From positions 823,224-887,223 of the forward strand of contig NW_024104998.1 in assembly GCF_003945595.2 (NCBI RefSeq): 64,000 nt of DNA. Direction: 5' to 3'. Position numbers and translations under genes: made by a program. The notes below the pieces were generated by a model. That model worked only from the letters and a program-made list of their open reading frames with translations, searched no databases and was not told where the DNA came from. This DNA is from Pipra filicauda. Taxonomy: Eukaryota; Chordata; Aves; Passeriformes; Pipridae. The number at the start of each line of letters is the position of its first letter. Positions within the stretch are counted from its first letter, which is position 1. Below are positions 62,131 through 64,000 of this stretch, piece after piece.

Positions 62131-64000
62131 ACTAAATGTTTTTCCAATTTGACAAAATGTTATAGAACACTAAGAGTTTCTTAACATAACTGACACTTCT
62201 ACCTTCATGGCATTAGAAGACTAAACAAACTCATTTTCTAGTTCATTAATGAAATACAGAAAACATTAAAGAGAGTGCACATGTCCTGTGCACAAGATAT
62301 ATCTCCATGAAAGCCATTTTGACTGTAACAACCAGTCAACACTTTTAGGGCACATTAACTTGCACTCCAGCAGTTGCAGTGAGGCTAAGATTTCCTTGAC
62401 ATCTGGTGATAAAATGTGAGTAAAAAAATTCTCATATAGGACTATATGATAACTGTGGCTTTATTATTCTTCAGTTCTTAACAGCTAGTTAATTTTTCCC
62501 AGAATTTTTACAGAGACAGAAACTGAGCTGATAATTCCGTTTTTCTCTTCCATTACCAATCGGTAAGCTGTGTTTGCCTTTTGCGACTATTCCAATGTTA
62601 ACTGTACTTTATGAGCTCTCAAAGATATCTGCTAAGATAATGAGATTTTTCAGGCAGTCTTTCAATTAACCTAGGATAACTTTCTCCTGAGATTTTTTCC
62701 TTCATATTCAGGAAAATTAACTGTACTGTAGGCATTTTCCTAAATTAAAGAGCGTAGAAGAAAGTATGCTTGTTGAGGCATGAGGAGCTCCTGATATCAC
62801 CTTGGCAATTTTGAATGTTACCCCCTGCATCTGTTCACTCTTGTAAGCGTTAATTTAAACTATTTTTTAAAAAAAATTAAACAGGATCACTGCTCTGATC
62901 AGTTACAGTCTCAGTACTGGAGTAACAGCTTTAACCCCTCAAATTGTCTTTTGCTTCACCAACTCCTTCCAAAAGAACTTATAGGAAGTCAGTCAACTAA
63001 CTTGTACACAGGTAATTAGCAGCACGCAAAATCCATATTTAGCTTTTTAAAAGACTCTGTGACTTGGTGGACATCTTTTCACAGATATTTTGAAATTCCA
63101 GTGGAAAAGCAGTAAAACTGCATCCACCTCGAGAACTTAGGGTTATCTGCCAATTTCAGTTAGGTTTTACAGCTTTAGAAATTCTGTCCCTGTGGAAATG
63201 GTGGCACATGAATCTGTCCATCTTCAGGGGCTCATTGGTATTCCCAGGTTCCTGACTGAAAGAGTGGTAATGAAAAGGATGTCCAATTTATCCCAGAGTA
63301 AACAATTTTGCTTAAGGCAGATGTTGTCCACTCATTAGAAGGTTGTCTACACCAATGTTTAACTTACATAAAAGTCCATAAGAGAGTTAGCAGTAGATGC
63401 TTTCTCTACTTCAAAATACAAGATAGGCATGTGTATAACACAGCCCATGTATGGCCTATAATCTTATTTCAGCTCCATTCTTGTAAATCAAATGTAATTA
63501 AAATATATTTTACCCAAACCAACAGAAATGTTTAGTGGTCAACTGACTGCATCTCTCAGAAATGCCAAAAAAATCCTATTAAAAAAGGAGCAGCACATCA
63601 TGAGACCTCTTCACAGTGACACAGGGGCTGACCTGTCAGCCAGCTGCCAGCAAAAAGAGTGTTTATCCTGTGAGGTCTACAAGTTTTTCCTGTGGATAGT
63701 GTGTGCATTAGTTTGCACCTGTACTGCTACCCAGGAAACACTTTTGACAACATTTGTAAATACACATTTTTTAAAAAAATTGAAACATATTCCTCAGTAT
63801 TTTTGGAGTGGTATAAACAGGATAGACAGAACAAATGATTAGTTACTGCTACTTCTGAAACTCTACACTAACATTAGAAGGAATTATTTCTCCAGAATCT
63901 CAGAAAGAATACTTAGTAGGTAATAAATATTATAGCAAAACAATAACCTTACAGAAAGTCAAGGAATTTTAGAAATTCTCATGAAAGTTAATAGGAAAAA
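62131..64000. other. Gene-free AT-rich stretch
   Basis: No supported gene or named repeat. A 104-codon open frame at 63528-63842 lacks exon signals or any recognisable domain. Confidence 0.5.

Overview
This window is vertebrate nuclear DNA, almost certainly from a bird. It is AT-rich, has no operon-like layout, and its recognisable repeats are CR1 (chicken repeat 1) LINEs. Several copies end in the typical avian CR1 tail built on ATTCTATG. One 1.2-kb element and one 0.35-kb element look like avian endogenous-retrovirus solo LTRs. Degenerate palindromic elements resemble MITEs known from turtles, crocodilians and birds. I saw no Alu, L1 or other mammal-type repeats, and no rRNA, tRNA, CRISPR or prokaryotic feature. 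No complete protein-coding gene is recognisable.

Layout. 0-12.7 kb is mostly unremarkable AT-rich DNA. It holds one possible 3'-terminal exon or retropseudogene on the minus strand (396-632), a CR1 tail at 4.4-4.7 kb, a (TG)n tract, a compact promoter-like or LTR-like segment near 7.1 kb, a scrap of antisense CR1 at 8.7 kb and a GC-rich LTR-like block at 8.9-9.3 kb. 12.7-13.9 kb is a GC- and CpG-rich 1.2-kb element bounded by imperfect inverted ends, probably a solo LTR. 15.1-15.5 kb is a very old antisense CR1 reverse-transcriptase fragment. 15.5-45 kb is a long gene-poor stretch with simple repeats, old MITE remnants (25.5-26.1 kb), an 18-bp palindrome (22.3 kb) and a 0.5-kb segment (31.9-32.4 kb) that reads like a conserved regulatory element. 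A clearer palindromic MITE lies at 45.2 kb.

Between 47.1 and 53.5 kb three plus-strand segments have good to moderate splice signals and fit together in reading phase (99, 49 and 139 nt). They are the best candidates for exons of a real large-intron gene, but I do not recognise the protein. From 54.2 to 62.1 kb there is a CR1 nest: a pentanucleotide microsatellite that changes motif, three same-strand CR1 copies in a row, one antisense copy, and a nested pair with opposed orientations. The copy at 57.2-58.7 kb is the best preserved. It encodes much of the reverse transcriptase with the FADD motif, but has a stop codon and a one-base frameshift, so it cannot be active. The last 1.8 kb is featureless.

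Interaction of parts: the repeats are dead insertions in intronic or intergenic DNA. Nothing here looks like a new multi-gene system. The most testable leads are the three-exon candidate, the 31.9-32.4 kb regulatory candidate and the palindrome abutting the CR1 tail at 58.74 kb.
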